A DNA stretch of 11,148 bases, taken from Planctomycetota bacterium. GTDB lineage: Bacteria > Planctomycetota > Planctomycetia > Pirellulales > Pirellulaceae. Where the stretch lies: assembly GCA_024274855.1 (NCBI GenBank), contig JAJSAJ010000411.1:1-11148 (forward strand), in the 5' to 3' direction. Below are positions 1 through 7,388 of the stretch, one piece after another. Numbering within the stretch: the stretch's first letter is position 1; every line of letters starts with the position of its first letter. Under the pieces are notes generated by a model. The model was not told the origin of the DNA. It saw only the letters and a list, made by a program, of their open reading frames with translations, and did no database searches. The position numbers and the translations under genes are program-made.

Positions 1-33
1 CACGGACAATTGCCTCGTACCGTAGCATGTCAA

Positions 34-62
34 TGTGAAGAAAAGATGAAGAATCGATGAGG
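34..62 (-). promoter_or_regulatory. Pho-box-like triple 11-bp tandem repeat
   Basis: Three 7-bp units recur at an exact 11-bp period. On the plus strand they are TGTGAAG (34-40), GATGAAG (45-51) and GATGAGG (56-62), separated by the 4-bp spacers AAAA and AATC. On the minus strand they read CCTCATC, CTTCATC and CTTCACA. PhoB/PhoP-type regulators are known to bind direct repeats of 6-7 bp conserved sequence plus 4-5 bp AT-rich spacer, so the geometry fits. TTCACA is a good match to the Bacillus PhoP half-site, but the fit to the E. coli Pho box is poor. The repeat lies just past the phoR stop, where it could serve a next gene on the minus strand outside the window. Assignment to PhoB is inference. 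Confidence 0.3.
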
Positions 63-101
63 ATCTGGAGATGATTGGATATTCGGGTCGGCGCAGCGGG
101 T

Positions 102-1904
102 TCAGGTGGGCAAGCCTTGCTGTTCGGAAGCCGATGCCAGTGGCAGAAACACTCGGAACGTGCTTCCTGTTCCGGGAGAACTTTCCAGGGTCACTCGGCC
201 TCCGTGCACGAGTGCAATGTGCTTGACAATCGAGAGGCCGAGGCCGGTGCCACCGAGTTCTCGAGAACGCGCTTTGTCGACACGATAGAATCGTTCGAAA
301 ACACGGTCCTGATCCTGGACGCAGATTCCGATGCCCGTGTCCTGAACGTCAATAATAGCCATGCCGTCCTGCCGCTTGGCTCGCAGCCAGACTCGACCCT
401 TGCATGTTGTGTACTTGATCGCGTTGTCGAGCAGATTCGTGATGATTTGCCCCACCGCTTCCTCGTCCCCCAGAACCTCGATTGGCAAGGCAGGTACCTT
501 TGTTTCGAGGGTGATTCCGCGTTCTTCCGCCATTGGCAAGAGGGCTTTGGCCGAGTCGAGGCAGACATGCCGAAGATCGAATCCGATCTGCTCGACGTTT
601 CTGCCTTCGGACTCCAGTCGCGACAGAGTCAGGAGATCTGTCACGAGGGACGAAAGACGCACCGACTGATCCCTGATTTTATCCAGGAACCGATCTCGCT
701 TGGATGCGGGCAATTCCTTGTCATCGATCAACGTTTCGACTAGGGCGCGAATTGCTGTAATCGGTGTTTTGAGTTCATGAGATGCACTGGCCACGAAGTC
801 TCGCCGAACCATTTCCAGTCGATGTAATTCCGATGTGTCATGCAGAACGACCACTGCGCCAACAATGGCTCCTTGGCCGTCATGCAGTGGAGATCCATGG
901 ATCTCGACGCTTTGATCTCTCGCTGAGTTCGCCAGTTCCATGTCTTTTTGGAGCGTGTTTCCATCACCTAATGCATCTCTGAGCATTTGGCAGAGTTCCT
1001 GAAAACGTGTGATCTCCCAGATCGGCTTACCGATCGCCTCTTCGGGTACGATGCCCAGCAGCCTTCCTGCCGCTTCATTCATGTGTACGACTCGCTCATC
1101 TTTGCCAATAGCGATAACTCCATCCACCATCCCCGACAGAATGGCCGCTAGTTTGTTTCGATCGGTGTCGATCTCTTTCAGGCGGTCACGGCAGCTTGCC
1201 GCGAGCCGATTGAGTCCCTTTGCAAGTGTTCCAATTTCATCTTGCCTCGTCGCCGGCAGTCGCTGGTCGTAGTTGCCGTCAGACATGGACTCGGCAACTC
1301 GTGTCATCGACACAATCGGCCTGATGAAGTGTCTTGCGGCAAAGAGTCCCAGCAACAAGGCTGCGACCGCCACCAATCCCGCTCCTTTGAGAACGGCAAT
1401 GCGAACGTCATTCACACGTTTGTCAATTTCGGCCAGAGAGAGCGAGGTTCGAGCATATCCGACGATATGTCGCTCGTGTTGCACTGGCAGTGCAAGGTAC
1501 ATTCTCTTTTCGCCCAGTGTATCACTGAAACGAGTGGCCGTTCCCCGGCCCAGGGTCCGAGCCGCAACGACTTCAGGACGCGTTCCATGGTTATCCATTC
1601 CGGCAGGATTCGTGGACGAATCCGCAATCACCGTGCCATCAATGTTGATAACCGTAAGACGCGTTTCAATCTTCCGACCAAGCTTACCAATGCGATCCTG
1701 AAATGCCGTGTCGGGAAGCTGCTGAAAGTGTCCAATGGAGAGATTGCGGAGAAGGACTGCGCGGACTTCAAGGGATTGCCTAATGTCCGCTCGTGTTTGA
1801 CGCTCGATCCGCTGGCTGATCAATACGCTGAAAACCAGCGTGCAGATGATGATCAGGGCCGAATAGCCCGCATAGAGTTTCCAGAGTAGGTGAGAGCGAA
1901 GCAT
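102..1904 (-). CDS. phoR: PhoR-type membrane sensor histidine kinase
   Basis: This is a 600-residue sensor kinase expected to autophosphorylate on histidine and pass phosphate to the adjacent OmpR/PhoB-type regulator. Visible domains in order: TM1 (about 12-30), an extracytoplasmic sensor (31-170), TM2 (about 172-190), HAMP (190-242), PAS (about 250-360), HisKA with SHELKTP centred on phospho-accepting H376, then a HATPase_c domain with N-box N494, the G1 motif DTGIGI (522-527) and the G2 motif GTGLGLS (552-558). The HAMP-PAS-HisKA-HATPase order and length fit PhoR-class kinases. The ORF is intact and ends in TGA. Its ATG lies 5 nt after the regulator's stop, so the pair should be co-transcribed. 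A phosphate-sensing role is inferred from architecture and pairing. The ligand cannot be read from the sequence, and another signal is possible. Confidence 0.85.
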   Translation of the reverse strand: MLRSHLLWKLYAGYSALIIICTLVFSVLISQRIERQTRADIRQSLEVRAVLLRNLSIGHFQQLPDTAFQDRIGKLGRKIETRLTVINIDGTVIADSSTNPAGMDNHGTRPEVVAARTLGRGTATRFSDTLGEKRMYLALPVQHERHIVGYARTSLSLAEIDKRVNDVRIAVLKGAGLVAVAALLLGLFAARHFIRPIVSMTRVAESMSDGNYDQRLPATRQDEIGTLAKGLNRLAASCRDRLKEIDTDRNKLAAILSGMVDGVIAIGKDERVVHMNEAAGRLLGIVPEEAIGKPIWEITRFQELCQMLRDALGDGNTLQKDMELANSARDQSVEIHGSPLHDGQGAIVGAVVVLHDTSELHRLEMVRRDFVASASHELKTPITAIRALVETLIDDKELPASKRDRFLDKIRDQSVRLSSLVTDLLTLSRLESEGRNVEQIGFDLRHVCLDSAKALLPMAEERGITLETKVPALPIEVLGDEEAVGQIITNLLDNAIKYTTCKGRVWLRAKRQDGMAIIDVQDTGIGICVQDQDRVFERFYRVDKARSRELGGTGLGLSIVKHIALVHGGRVTLESSPGTGSTFRVFLPLASASEQQGLPT

Positions 1905-1909
1905 GTGTC

Positions 1910-2641
1910 TTACTCCCTCTCATCCTGGAAACGGTATCCGACCCCTCGAATTGTCTCGATCAAGTTACGGTGTTCACCGAGTTTCTTTCGTACGGCTCGA
2001 ATGTGGACGTCAATATTGCGGTCGAGGATATAGGTCGAGTCCCCAATTGCGCGGCTCAGAAGATGATCACGTGTGAATACTCGACCAGGATGCAAAGCGA
2101 GAAAATGAAGCAACCGCATTTCCGTTGCCGTGAAGGTGACAGGCTCGCCGTCCACGTGAACCTCATGCCGTCCGACATCAATCACCACGTTATCCCTCGC
2201 AATTCGCTCGTGACGGCTTGGCTCATCCTTCAATGGGCCTCGCCGTAAGACAGCCTTGATTCTCGCGATCAACTCCTTTGGGCTGAATGGCTTCGTGACG
2301 TAGTCGTCCGCGCCAATGCCGAGTCCCAGGACGATATCGCTCTCTTCTCCCTTCGCCGTGACCATGATTACCGGTATGGACCGTGTTGGCGGATCGGCTT
2401 TGAGTTGCCGGCAAACTTAAATCCCGTCGAGGCCGGGCAACATAAGATCCAGGACAACGAGGTCCGGGGATTGTTCCTGGACCAGTTTCAAGCCTTTCTC
2501 GCCATCCGCGGAAGAGCGAACTCGGTATCCTTCCCGAGCGAGGTTGTGTTCCGTGACCTCGCGGATGTCGGTTTCATCCTCGATAACCACAATGGTCTGA
2601 TTTGTTCCTGGCACGGTGTCGCTCCAAACACGAACGTACAT
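1910..2641 (-). pseudogene. phoB: PhoB/OmpR-type response regulator with one in-frame TAA
   Basis: The frame encodes a normal-length (about 243 codons) regulator that would bind DNA after phosphorylation by the neighbouring kinase. The receiver has acidic residues E21/D22, phospho-acceptor D65 in VVLDLMLPG, the MVTA switch motif and the conserved lysine in VTKPF. A winged-helix output domain follows and ends in the typical RGVGYRF. Codon 75 is TAA (minus strand, 2419-2417), between LPGLDGI and VCRQLK, where relatives usually have Glu or Gln. The frame is unchanged after the stop, and the 17 codons between it and the next ATG (2365) also read as receiver sequence. That ATG has no visible Shine-Dalgarno, so independent translation of the DNA-binding half is doubtful. 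Without readthrough the product is a 74-aa fragment. A sequencing error or recent nonsense mutation is most likely; readthrough is possible. Confidence 0.85.
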
Positions 2642-2666
2642 CTTCTTCGAGAAATGATACGCAACT

Positions 2667-2696
2667 ATTGTAAAGGGGAGATGAAGTCAGCGTAAA
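2667..2696 (-). promoter_or_regulatory. Candidate sigma70 promoter of phoB-phoR
   Basis: On the minus strand TTTACG (2696-2691, 4 of 6 to TTGACA) is followed after 18 nt by TACAAT (2672-2667, 5 of 6 to TATAAT). Transcription would begin near 2660, giving a leader of about 20 nt before the phoB ATG at 2641. Position and -10 quality are good and the -35 is moderate. The match was found by eye and is not tested. Confidence 0.35.
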
Positions 2697-2702
2697 AGTT
2701 GC

Positions 2703-2742
2703 CGGCCTGGTCACGTGATTGGACTGGTTGTCATCCAGGCCG
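2703..2742. repeat. Inverted repeat enclosing a TCACGTGA palindrome
   Basis: CGGCCTGG (2703-2710) and CCAGGCCG (2735-2742) form an 8-bp perfect inverted repeat around a 24-nt interior. The perfect palindrome TCACGTGA (2711-2718) directly abuts the left arm. The same octamer recurs at 2973-2980 in this intergenic region. It lies upstream of the candidate phoB promoter and could be an operator. Function is unknown. Confidence 0.3.
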
Positions 2743-3066
2743 CTTCCCCCGATGGCCTTCGTCTTGAAGACATCGCTTTCATTGGGCCGTGTGCGGGAGC
2801 CTTTCCGGCATCGTTCGTCCACTTTGAGTGGGGCTTCGGATTCACTTCGCCCCGCCATTCCACAATAGATTCTTCTGGACGTCACGTCGATATGGCATGA
2901 TCTCGCAGAGACGTGAATTGTCGTGTCTACACGATCCCTTCATGGCAATATGGCTATCTCTTCACCGAAACATCACGTGAAAAAAACCTCCTGTTTATTC
3001 GTTCTTCATGTCGGCCCGCCATGATTCACGGCAACGAATGGATCGGTTATTCGAGCACAGGATTAC
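2743..3066. other. Intergenic region without convincing gene
   Basis: This is the central part of the divergent gap between phoB (minus) and the first pseudopilin gene (plus). Short ORFs exist here (for example 2715-2900 and 2913-3095 plus), but they have no recognisable motifs or ribosome-binding sites. The region holds the second TCACGTGA (2973-2980), and a GACGTC palindrome with TCACGT near 2879-2887. No convincing promoter for the pseudopilin gene could be picked by eye. Confidence 0.5.
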
Positions 3067-3088
3067 GAGCCTCTTTGAAGGCTCAAAG
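3067..3088 (+). promoter_or_regulatory. Mutually exclusive leader hairpins before the pseudopilin RBS
   Basis: Two overlapping stems cannot form together. Stem A pairs GAGCCT (3067-3072) with AGGCTC (3079-3084) over a 6-nt loop. Stem B pairs CTTTGA (3073-3078) with TCAAAG (3083-3088) over a 4-nt loop. CCTC (3070-3073) could also pair with GAGG inside the Shine-Dalgarno at 3094-3100. The arrangement could tune translation of the downstream gene. The stems are short, so this is a suggestion only. Confidence 0.25.
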
Positions 3089-3093
3089 GAATT

Positions 3094-3100
3094 GAGGAGG
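3094..3100 (+). promoter_or_regulatory. Strong Shine-Dalgarno that fixes the pseudopilin start
   Basis: GAGGAGG lies 6 nt before the ATG at 3107. It selects this start over the in-frame ATG at 3008, which would add 33 residues ahead of the prepilin leader and has no comparable ribosome-binding site. Confidence 0.75.
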
Positions 3101-3106
3101 CGCGAT

Positions 3107-4249
3107 ATGAACGAAGAAAGTAAGTTTCTGGAGATCACCGCACGGACTCGAAAGGGCTTTACGCTGGTGGAGTTGCTGGTCGTGATTGCAATCATTGGCG
3201 CGCTGACAGCCTTGACGCTTCCGGCCCTCAGTGCGGCGCGTGAGGCAAGTCGCTCGGTCACATGTGCGAATAATCTTCGCCAGTTTGGGATCGTCATGAT
3301 GACACGAGCATCTCGAAACGGCAGTTTCGCATCGGGTGCCTTTGATTGGCAGAACGACGGATGTGTTACAGAAGTAGGGTGGGTAGCGGATTGTGTTCGT
3401 GCGGAAGTGCCGGTTGGCAGTATGTTGTGTCCTTCCAATCCGAATCAGGTTAGTGAGGTCATGAATCAGTTGCTTAGCCTGGATCCTGGCGGATTTGACT
3501 CTTGTGTCAACCGCTTGGGCAGCCTCCCCAGAACGCTGCCGGACGGCACGCTGTCTGCCAATCCATGCCGAAGGATCGCACTTGACCCGGCTCTGGCACC
3601 GAACTCCAAACAACGCCGAATGGTTGTCGAGCAACAGGTTTTCGAGGAAGGGTTCAACACGAACTTCACGGCCAATTGGCTGCTTGTTCGTAGCGAACCG
3701 CTGTTGGATAGCAGTGGGAACGTGGCATCAACTCGCCGTGGCTGCGGCGCGTCTCTCGCAGCTCGTTACAGTTCGTTTGGACCACTCACACTTGCAGAAC
3801 TCGGCTCAGCTCACGCGCCAAGCAGCGCAATTCCCTTATTGAGTGATGGGCGTGCTGCCGGTTCGCTGCTTATGCAAATCGGACCAAATGTAGCTGGGGC
3901 GATGACAGTGGCCTCAACAACCGCGGGCCCGCGTTTGAAGGCCAACGTCCTGGCGGCGCCATCGTTTGCGTCGGGAACACCAAGGAGTGGTGCCAACGGC
4001 TGGTGGGCCGTCTGGAATAAGCAAGTCCTTCAAGACTATCGTGCTTTTGCTCCCGTTCATCGGGGTAGCTGCAATATCCTGTTCGCCGACGGACATGTCC
4101 GATCGATTCCAGATGGGAATGATGATGGCGTTTTGAACAATGGGTTTGCGCCTGTTGCTGGAAGTGGTTTTACCTCAATGGACATTGAAATGGCTCCGGT
4201 AGACATCATGAGCCACTATTCAATCCGAGCGCGACGGTGGAACAACTGA
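3107..4249 (+). CDS. DUF1559 family prepilin-like (PulG-type) protein 1
   Basis: This 380-aa protein has a type IV prepilin N-terminus: a short leader ending RKG17, cleavage before F18, Glu at +5 (E22 in GFTLVELLVV), and a hydrophobic helix to about residue 42. Prepilin peptidase should cleave after G17 and methylate F18. Near the C-terminus is the H-x9-DG signature (H318, D328-G329), followed by a D-x-N-x-D-type loop that resembles a Ca-binding motif. These traits define the DUF1559 pseudopilin-like family, very expanded in Planctomycetes; its function is not settled (envelope or secretion apparatus is the usual idea). The start at 3107 is set by GAGGAGG. The central part shares NTNF and LVRS motifs with the next paralogue at 4646, indicating an old tandem duplication. 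The TGA stop comes at a natural family end. Confidence 0.88.
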   Translation: MNEESKFLEITARTRKGFTLVELLVVIAIIGALTALTLPALSAAREASRSVTCANNLRQFGIVMMTRASRNGSFASGAFDWQNDGCVTEVGWVADCVRAEVPVGSMLCPSNPNQVSEVMNQLLSLDPGGFDSCVNRLGSLPRTLPDGTLSANPCRRIALDPALAPNSKQRRMVVEQQVFEEGFNTNFTANWLLVRSEPLLDSSGNVASTRRGCGASLAARYSSFGPLTLAELGSAHAPSSAIPLLSDGRAAGSLLMQIGPNVAGAMTVASTTAGPRLKANVLAAPSFASGTPRSGANGWWAVWNKQVLQDYRAFAPVHRGSCNILFADGHVRSIPDGNDDGVLNNGFAPVAGSGFTSMDIEMAPVDIMSHYSIRARRWNN

Positions 4250-4645
4250 CTCGAATCTGATGGGAAAGCTCGAAACTCGATCGAAACGCGAAAGGAGGCA
4301 CGCCAACAGGAAGAGGAAGACGAAATAGCAACCTGCCGTATCACCTGGGTGCCACTGTGGAGTGGTCGAAACAGGTACCGCACGACAGCAGTTTTGCGAC
4401 TGTTTCCAAATGGTGAATGGGAGCTGCCGTGCGGAAGACTTCGGGAGCCTGAAACGGCTTGCGAGGCTGTCGCCGGCCGTCCGGCAATGTTAATCAAGAC
4501 ACCAGTTGAAGCGATGCGTGCCTTGTTCGTGTCGCGACGTTGGTGCAACGGCCGGTACGGCCCGTCGCTGGTCAGCCGGCCGACGTTGGAATGGATGATC
4601 TCGAATATTCTTTGTTTGCGGGTGCGTTCCCGCGGGAGAACCTAA
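4250..4645 (+). other. Stop-free inter-pseudopilin spacer; possible small gene
   Basis: After the TGA of the first pseudopilin the same frame stays open for 131 codons, up to a TAA (4643-4645) that directly abuts the ATG of the second pseudopilin. The longest ORF with a standard start begins at GTG 4349 (98 codons, ending 4645). No ATG follows the good Shine-Dalgarno AAAGGAGG near 4291-4298. An in-frame ATA at 4325 is preceded by a purine-rich GAGGAAGA. The first half has a protein-like segment (LRLFPNGEWELPCGRL), while the last third is rich in Arg, Ser, Trp and Cys and looks non-coding. I do not recognise a family. This may be a small or start-damaged gene, or simply an open spacer. Confidence 0.25.
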
Positions 4646-5926
4646 ATGAAAAAGAGACAATGTGGTTTCACTTTGATCGAGTTGCTTGTCGTGATCGGCA
4701 TCATCGGCCTGCTCGCTGCGCTGTTGATGCCCGCTATATCCCGAGCCAGGGAAGCGGCACGGCGCAGTCAATGCCAGAATAATCTGCGCCAGATAGGAAT
4801 TGGATTGCACACCTTCGCCGATTCGGACCCTCAAGGCCGGCTCTGTACGGGGGCCAGTGACTTCAGACGTGATGGGTGCATGGATACCTACGGCTGGGTG
4901 GCCGATATTGTGAATCAGAACTCCGGCGACGTGGCCGGCATGATGTGTCCTTCGAACCCACTTCGAGGATCGGAGAAAATCAATGATCTTTTGGGCAAGA
5001 GTACCACGGACAATAAGGATGGGGCCCCCTTGGCCCGTCTGAGTGCCGGGGTCTGCGGATCGCGGACCTGGGCCGGCATGTCCGGGAGTGGGACAGGAGG
5101 GACCTTTGCGAACACTGACATTAACACGGAAGAGCGTGCTGCTCTGGTTGCGCGCGCGTTCGTGGATAAGGGCTACAATACGAACTTTGCCGCTAGTTGG
5201 TATCTGGTTCGAAGTGTTCCCAAGTTCGCGCTCGATGGGTCTGGGAGTGTCTCATCTGTCGGGACTGCCGGCAACCAGGGCCTTAAAGGACTCAGCACAA
5301 CCATGGGGCCACTAAAACGCCGCGTTTTGGAAACCGGACCGGTGGTCACATCCAATATTCCCTTGCTTGGGGATGCGGCTCCCGGCGATGTCGATGAAGC
5401 GATTCTGTCACGGACAATTGCATTCGGACCGGCACTTCCGTCCGATTCCGCCGATCCGTTTGCGAACGGCAAGACCGATACACATCAGTTCATCGAGCAA
5501 GGTGAGCTGCTTTCCGAAGCTTTCAATGACGGCCCCGCTTTTTTCAACTCCAGCAATAACAGCATCGATCTGATCGGCCAACTCGTTCCACTCGGTACTC
5601 AAATTGCATGTGAAGTTGCCGGCAGTTGTCCCGCACCGACAAGTGCATCGGGTACGTATCTTCAGGATACGCGCGACTGGTACGCCGTGCATGGCGGTGG
5701 CAAGAAGGCCGCCTGTAACATCTTGATGGCCGATGGCAGCGTTCAAGTATTCCATGACCTGAACAATGATAAGTTCCTCAATCCCGGGTTCCAGATTCTA
5801 ACCGGCCTGACGGAAGCACAGTACAGGGGGATTGGATATCGGGATTCCACGATCGAACTGTCGCCAGCCCGTATCTTCAGTGGGCTATTCCTGATCAATA
5901 TGCAGAAGAACGTACCGTTTGAGTGA
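4646..5926 (+). CDS. DUF1559 family prepilin-like (PulG-type) protein 2
   Basis: This 426-aa protein has a very short leader (MKKRQCG7), predicted cleavage before F8, Glu at +5 (E12 in GFTLIELLVV) and a hydrophobic helix to about residue 32. A histidine followed by a DG pair (H349, D363-G364) matches the family signature but with 13 intervening residues instead of the usual 9. A D-x-N-x-D loop follows, as in the first paralogue, and NTNF...LVRS motifs are shared. GGGAG (4634-4638) lies 7 nt before the ATG, and the preceding frame's TAA touches this ATG. The product should be an inner-membrane-anchored pseudopilin assembled or displayed by a type II secretion/type IV pilus-like machine. The exact role is unknown. 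It ends in TGA at a natural family end. Confidence 0.88.
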   Translation: MKKRQCGFTLIELLVVIGIIGLLAALLMPAISRAREAARRSQCQNNLRQIGIGLHTFADSDPQGRLCTGASDFRRDGCMDTYGWVADIVNQNSGDVAGMMCPSNPLRGSEKINDLLGKSTTDNKDGAPLARLSAGVCGSRTWAGMSGSGTGGTFANTDINTEERAALVARAFVDKGYNTNFAASWYLVRSVPKFALDGSGSVSSVGTAGNQGLKGLSTTMGPLKRRVLETGPVVTSNIPLLGDAAPGDVDEAILSRTIAFGPALPSDSADPFANGKTDTHQFIEQGELLSEAFNDGPAFFNSSNNSIDLIGQLVPLGTQIACEVAGSCPAPTSASGTYLQDTRDWYAVHGGGKKAACNILMADGSVQVFHDLNNDKFLNPGFQILTGLTEAQYRGIGYRDSTIELSPARIFSGLFLINMQKNVPFE

Positions 5927-5943
5927 CCTGACGCAGGGTGACA

Positions 5944-5968
5944 GCCGAGTCGCGACAGGAAACTCGGC
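5944..5968 (+). repeat. Hairpin 1 after second pseudopilin
   Basis: GCCGAGT (5944-5950) pairs perfectly with ACTCGGC (5962-5968), a 7-bp stem with an 11-nt loop, 18 nt after the pseudopilin stop. No T-run follows. It may be an RNA-stabilising 3' stem or part of a bipartite terminator with the next hairpin. Confidence 0.35.
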
Positions 5969-5991
5969 CATCGGCGCGTCTTCGCCTTGGG

Positions 5992-6021
5992 TGGATGCGA
6001 GGACTTTGACCCTCGCATCCA
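5992..6021 (+). terminator. Strong hairpin between pseudopilin 2 and DUF1573 gene
   Basis: TGGATGCGAGG (5992-6002) pairs perfectly with CCTCGCATCCA (6011-6021), an 11-bp stem with an 8-nt loop. It is followed by TCTTTCCTC, a weak pyrimidine tail rather than a clean U-tract. It could be an attenuating terminator separating the pseudopilin transcript from the DUF1573 gene, whose ATG is 27 nt downstream, or an RNA element controlling that gene. Confidence 0.5.
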
Positions 6022-6048
6022 TCTTTCCTCGTTCTCCCGGAAAACACC

Positions 6049-7278
6049 ATGTTTAATATCCTGACTACTTTGCTCCGCGTTCTCGCCATTATCACGGCCG
6101 GCTTGGTCGTGTTGTCCCTGCCCTCGTGTTCCGATTCCACCGAAATCTACACTGTTGAAACGAGGGTGACGGCCACCGGCGCGGTGCTCAAACGTCCTAA
6201 AGTCGTAATGCGCCGGCAGTTGCTGCGGGCCGCCGCCGCGCCGGGACCTAGAGCCTCGCTCTCTTGCCCGGTCCACGATTTCGGCCAAATGGACCCGCTG
6301 ACGCAAGGAACGCACGCTTTTGTTATTGAAAATACAGGCGATGCGGTTCTTGAACTTCGACAAGGTCCCACGACCTGCAAGTGTACGCTAAGCAAACTTG
6401 AGCGAACCGTGCTTGAGCCGGGTGAGTCCGCAAAAGCGATTGTGACTTGGAATTCGGGCCGAAATGCACACTATCGTCATCAGGCGACCATCTTCACCAA
6501 CGATCCGAGGAACCAGGCGATTACACTGACCATCCAAGGACGTGTCCGAGTACTTCTAGGTTGTGAACCTGCTGAACTGGTGTTTTCTCGGATTGCTCCC
6601 GGCCAGATGCGGGAGGCGACAACCATTGTCTATTCCCAAAACTGGAATGCGATGAAACTGACTTCGGTTCACGCAGCCATGCGAGGGTGGAATTGGCATG
6701 TCGAATCGGCTTCGGACCGCGCGCTTGACTCGCTACGCGCGAAATGCGGCTATCGTCTGACCGTCTCGTCACCCAAGGGCATTCAACCGGGCTATTTCAT
6801 GACGTCTGTATCGCTCGAAGCCGAGCAACTGAATGCTCCAGAAGGAGAGCGGCCTGAAACGGGCCGGTGCGAGCTGGCGGTCTCTGGCAAGGCACTGCGG
6901 CGGCTGTCCGTTTCCGGGCCGGCCATCGATGCGACGGGAAAGGTGAGCTTTGGCTGTGTGACCAAAGGGAAGGGAGCTCGTGTCCGCTTGCTGATGAAGA
7001 TACGGGACGACTTGAAAACACTTGCAGTCCGCCATGTTCAATGTGCCCCAGCGTTCCTGAAGGTCCTTGTCGAACCCTACAAAAAGAATGGGGCCAAGAT
7101 AGGCCTGTACCAGCTGTTGATAGATGTTCCCAAGGACGCGCCAACGTTCTATTTGCCTCCGAATGAACTTGGCAACATACAGATCACGTTCGATCATCCT
7201 CGCGTGAAACAGTTGACGTTGAAGGTCGATCTGGAGGTCATGACGCCAAGTTCACCGGTACGCCTCCATGGGCAATGA
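6049..7278 (+). CDS. DUF1573 domain lipoprotein
   Basis: This 409-aa protein has an N-terminal hydrophobic segment (about 5-25) ending in LPSC27. This is a lipobox-like site, imperfect at -2, suggesting lipid anchoring at the membrane. Residues about 73-166 match a DUF1573 domain: FGQMD start, IENTGD, the conserved CKC pair (C110, C112), the PGES turn and TNDP before the last strand. Two further beta-rich, probably Ig-like stretches follow (about 170-280 and 285-402) without a firm family match. DUF1573 proteins are common in Planctomycetes and Bacteroidetes and usually of unknown function. No clear Shine-Dalgarno precedes the ATG, and a strong hairpin ends 27 nt upstream. The stop is TGA. 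The gene is co-directional with the pseudopilin and PilM-like genes, so a shared envelope role is plausible but inferred. Confidence 0.8.
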   Translation: MFNILTTLLRVLAIITAGLVVLSLPSCSDSTEIYTVETRVTATGAVLKRPKVVMRRQLLRAAAAPGPRASLSCPVHDFGQMDPLTQGTHAFVIENTGDAVLELRQGPTTCKCTLSKLERTVLEPGESAKAIVTWNSGRNAHYRHQATIFTNDPRNQAITLTIQGRVRVLLGCEPAELVFSRIAPGQMREATTIVYSQNWNAMKLTSVHAAMRGWNWHVESASDRALDSLRAKCGYRLTVSSPKGIQPGYFMTSVSLEAEQLNAPEGERPETGRCELAVSGKALRRLSVSGPAIDATGKVSFGCVTKGKGARVRLLMKIRDDLKTLAVRHVQCAPAFLKVLVEPYKKNGAKIGLYQLLIDVPKDAPTFYLPPNELGNIQITFDHPRVKQLTLKVDLEVMTPSSPVRLHGQ

Positions 7279-7388
7279 CTGCCTGAGGAGTAACGGACCT
7301 TGCGATGCATCGATCGCGGTTTCAATACGCCACGACCCGCAGTTTGCCTTGGCGGGGGCCCTCACGTCGCTCATGAAAGAAAAGACTC

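Noticed and set aside
75..743. 222-codon plus-strand ORF opposite phoR
   Set aside because: It is antisense to the HATPase and HisKA coding part of phoR, which has clear motifs. The plus-strand translation shows no domain and no ribosome-binding site.
2223..2414. 63-codon minus-strand ORF inside phoB as evidence for a programmed frameshift
   Set aside because: It lies in a different frame from the receiver and DNA-binding sequence. The phoB frame is continuous across the stop, so no frameshift is needed.
4247..4249. TGA of the first pseudopilin as a recoded sense codon extending it by 131 residues
   Set aside because: The protein before TGA ends where DUF1559 proteins normally end, and the extension has no resemblance to that family.
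4406..4480. Nudix-like box in the inter-pseudopilin ORF (WELPCGRLREPE...)
   Set aside because: The catalytic REUXEEXGU part of the Nudix motif is absent and the remaining sequence does not support the fold. Resemblance is probably chance.
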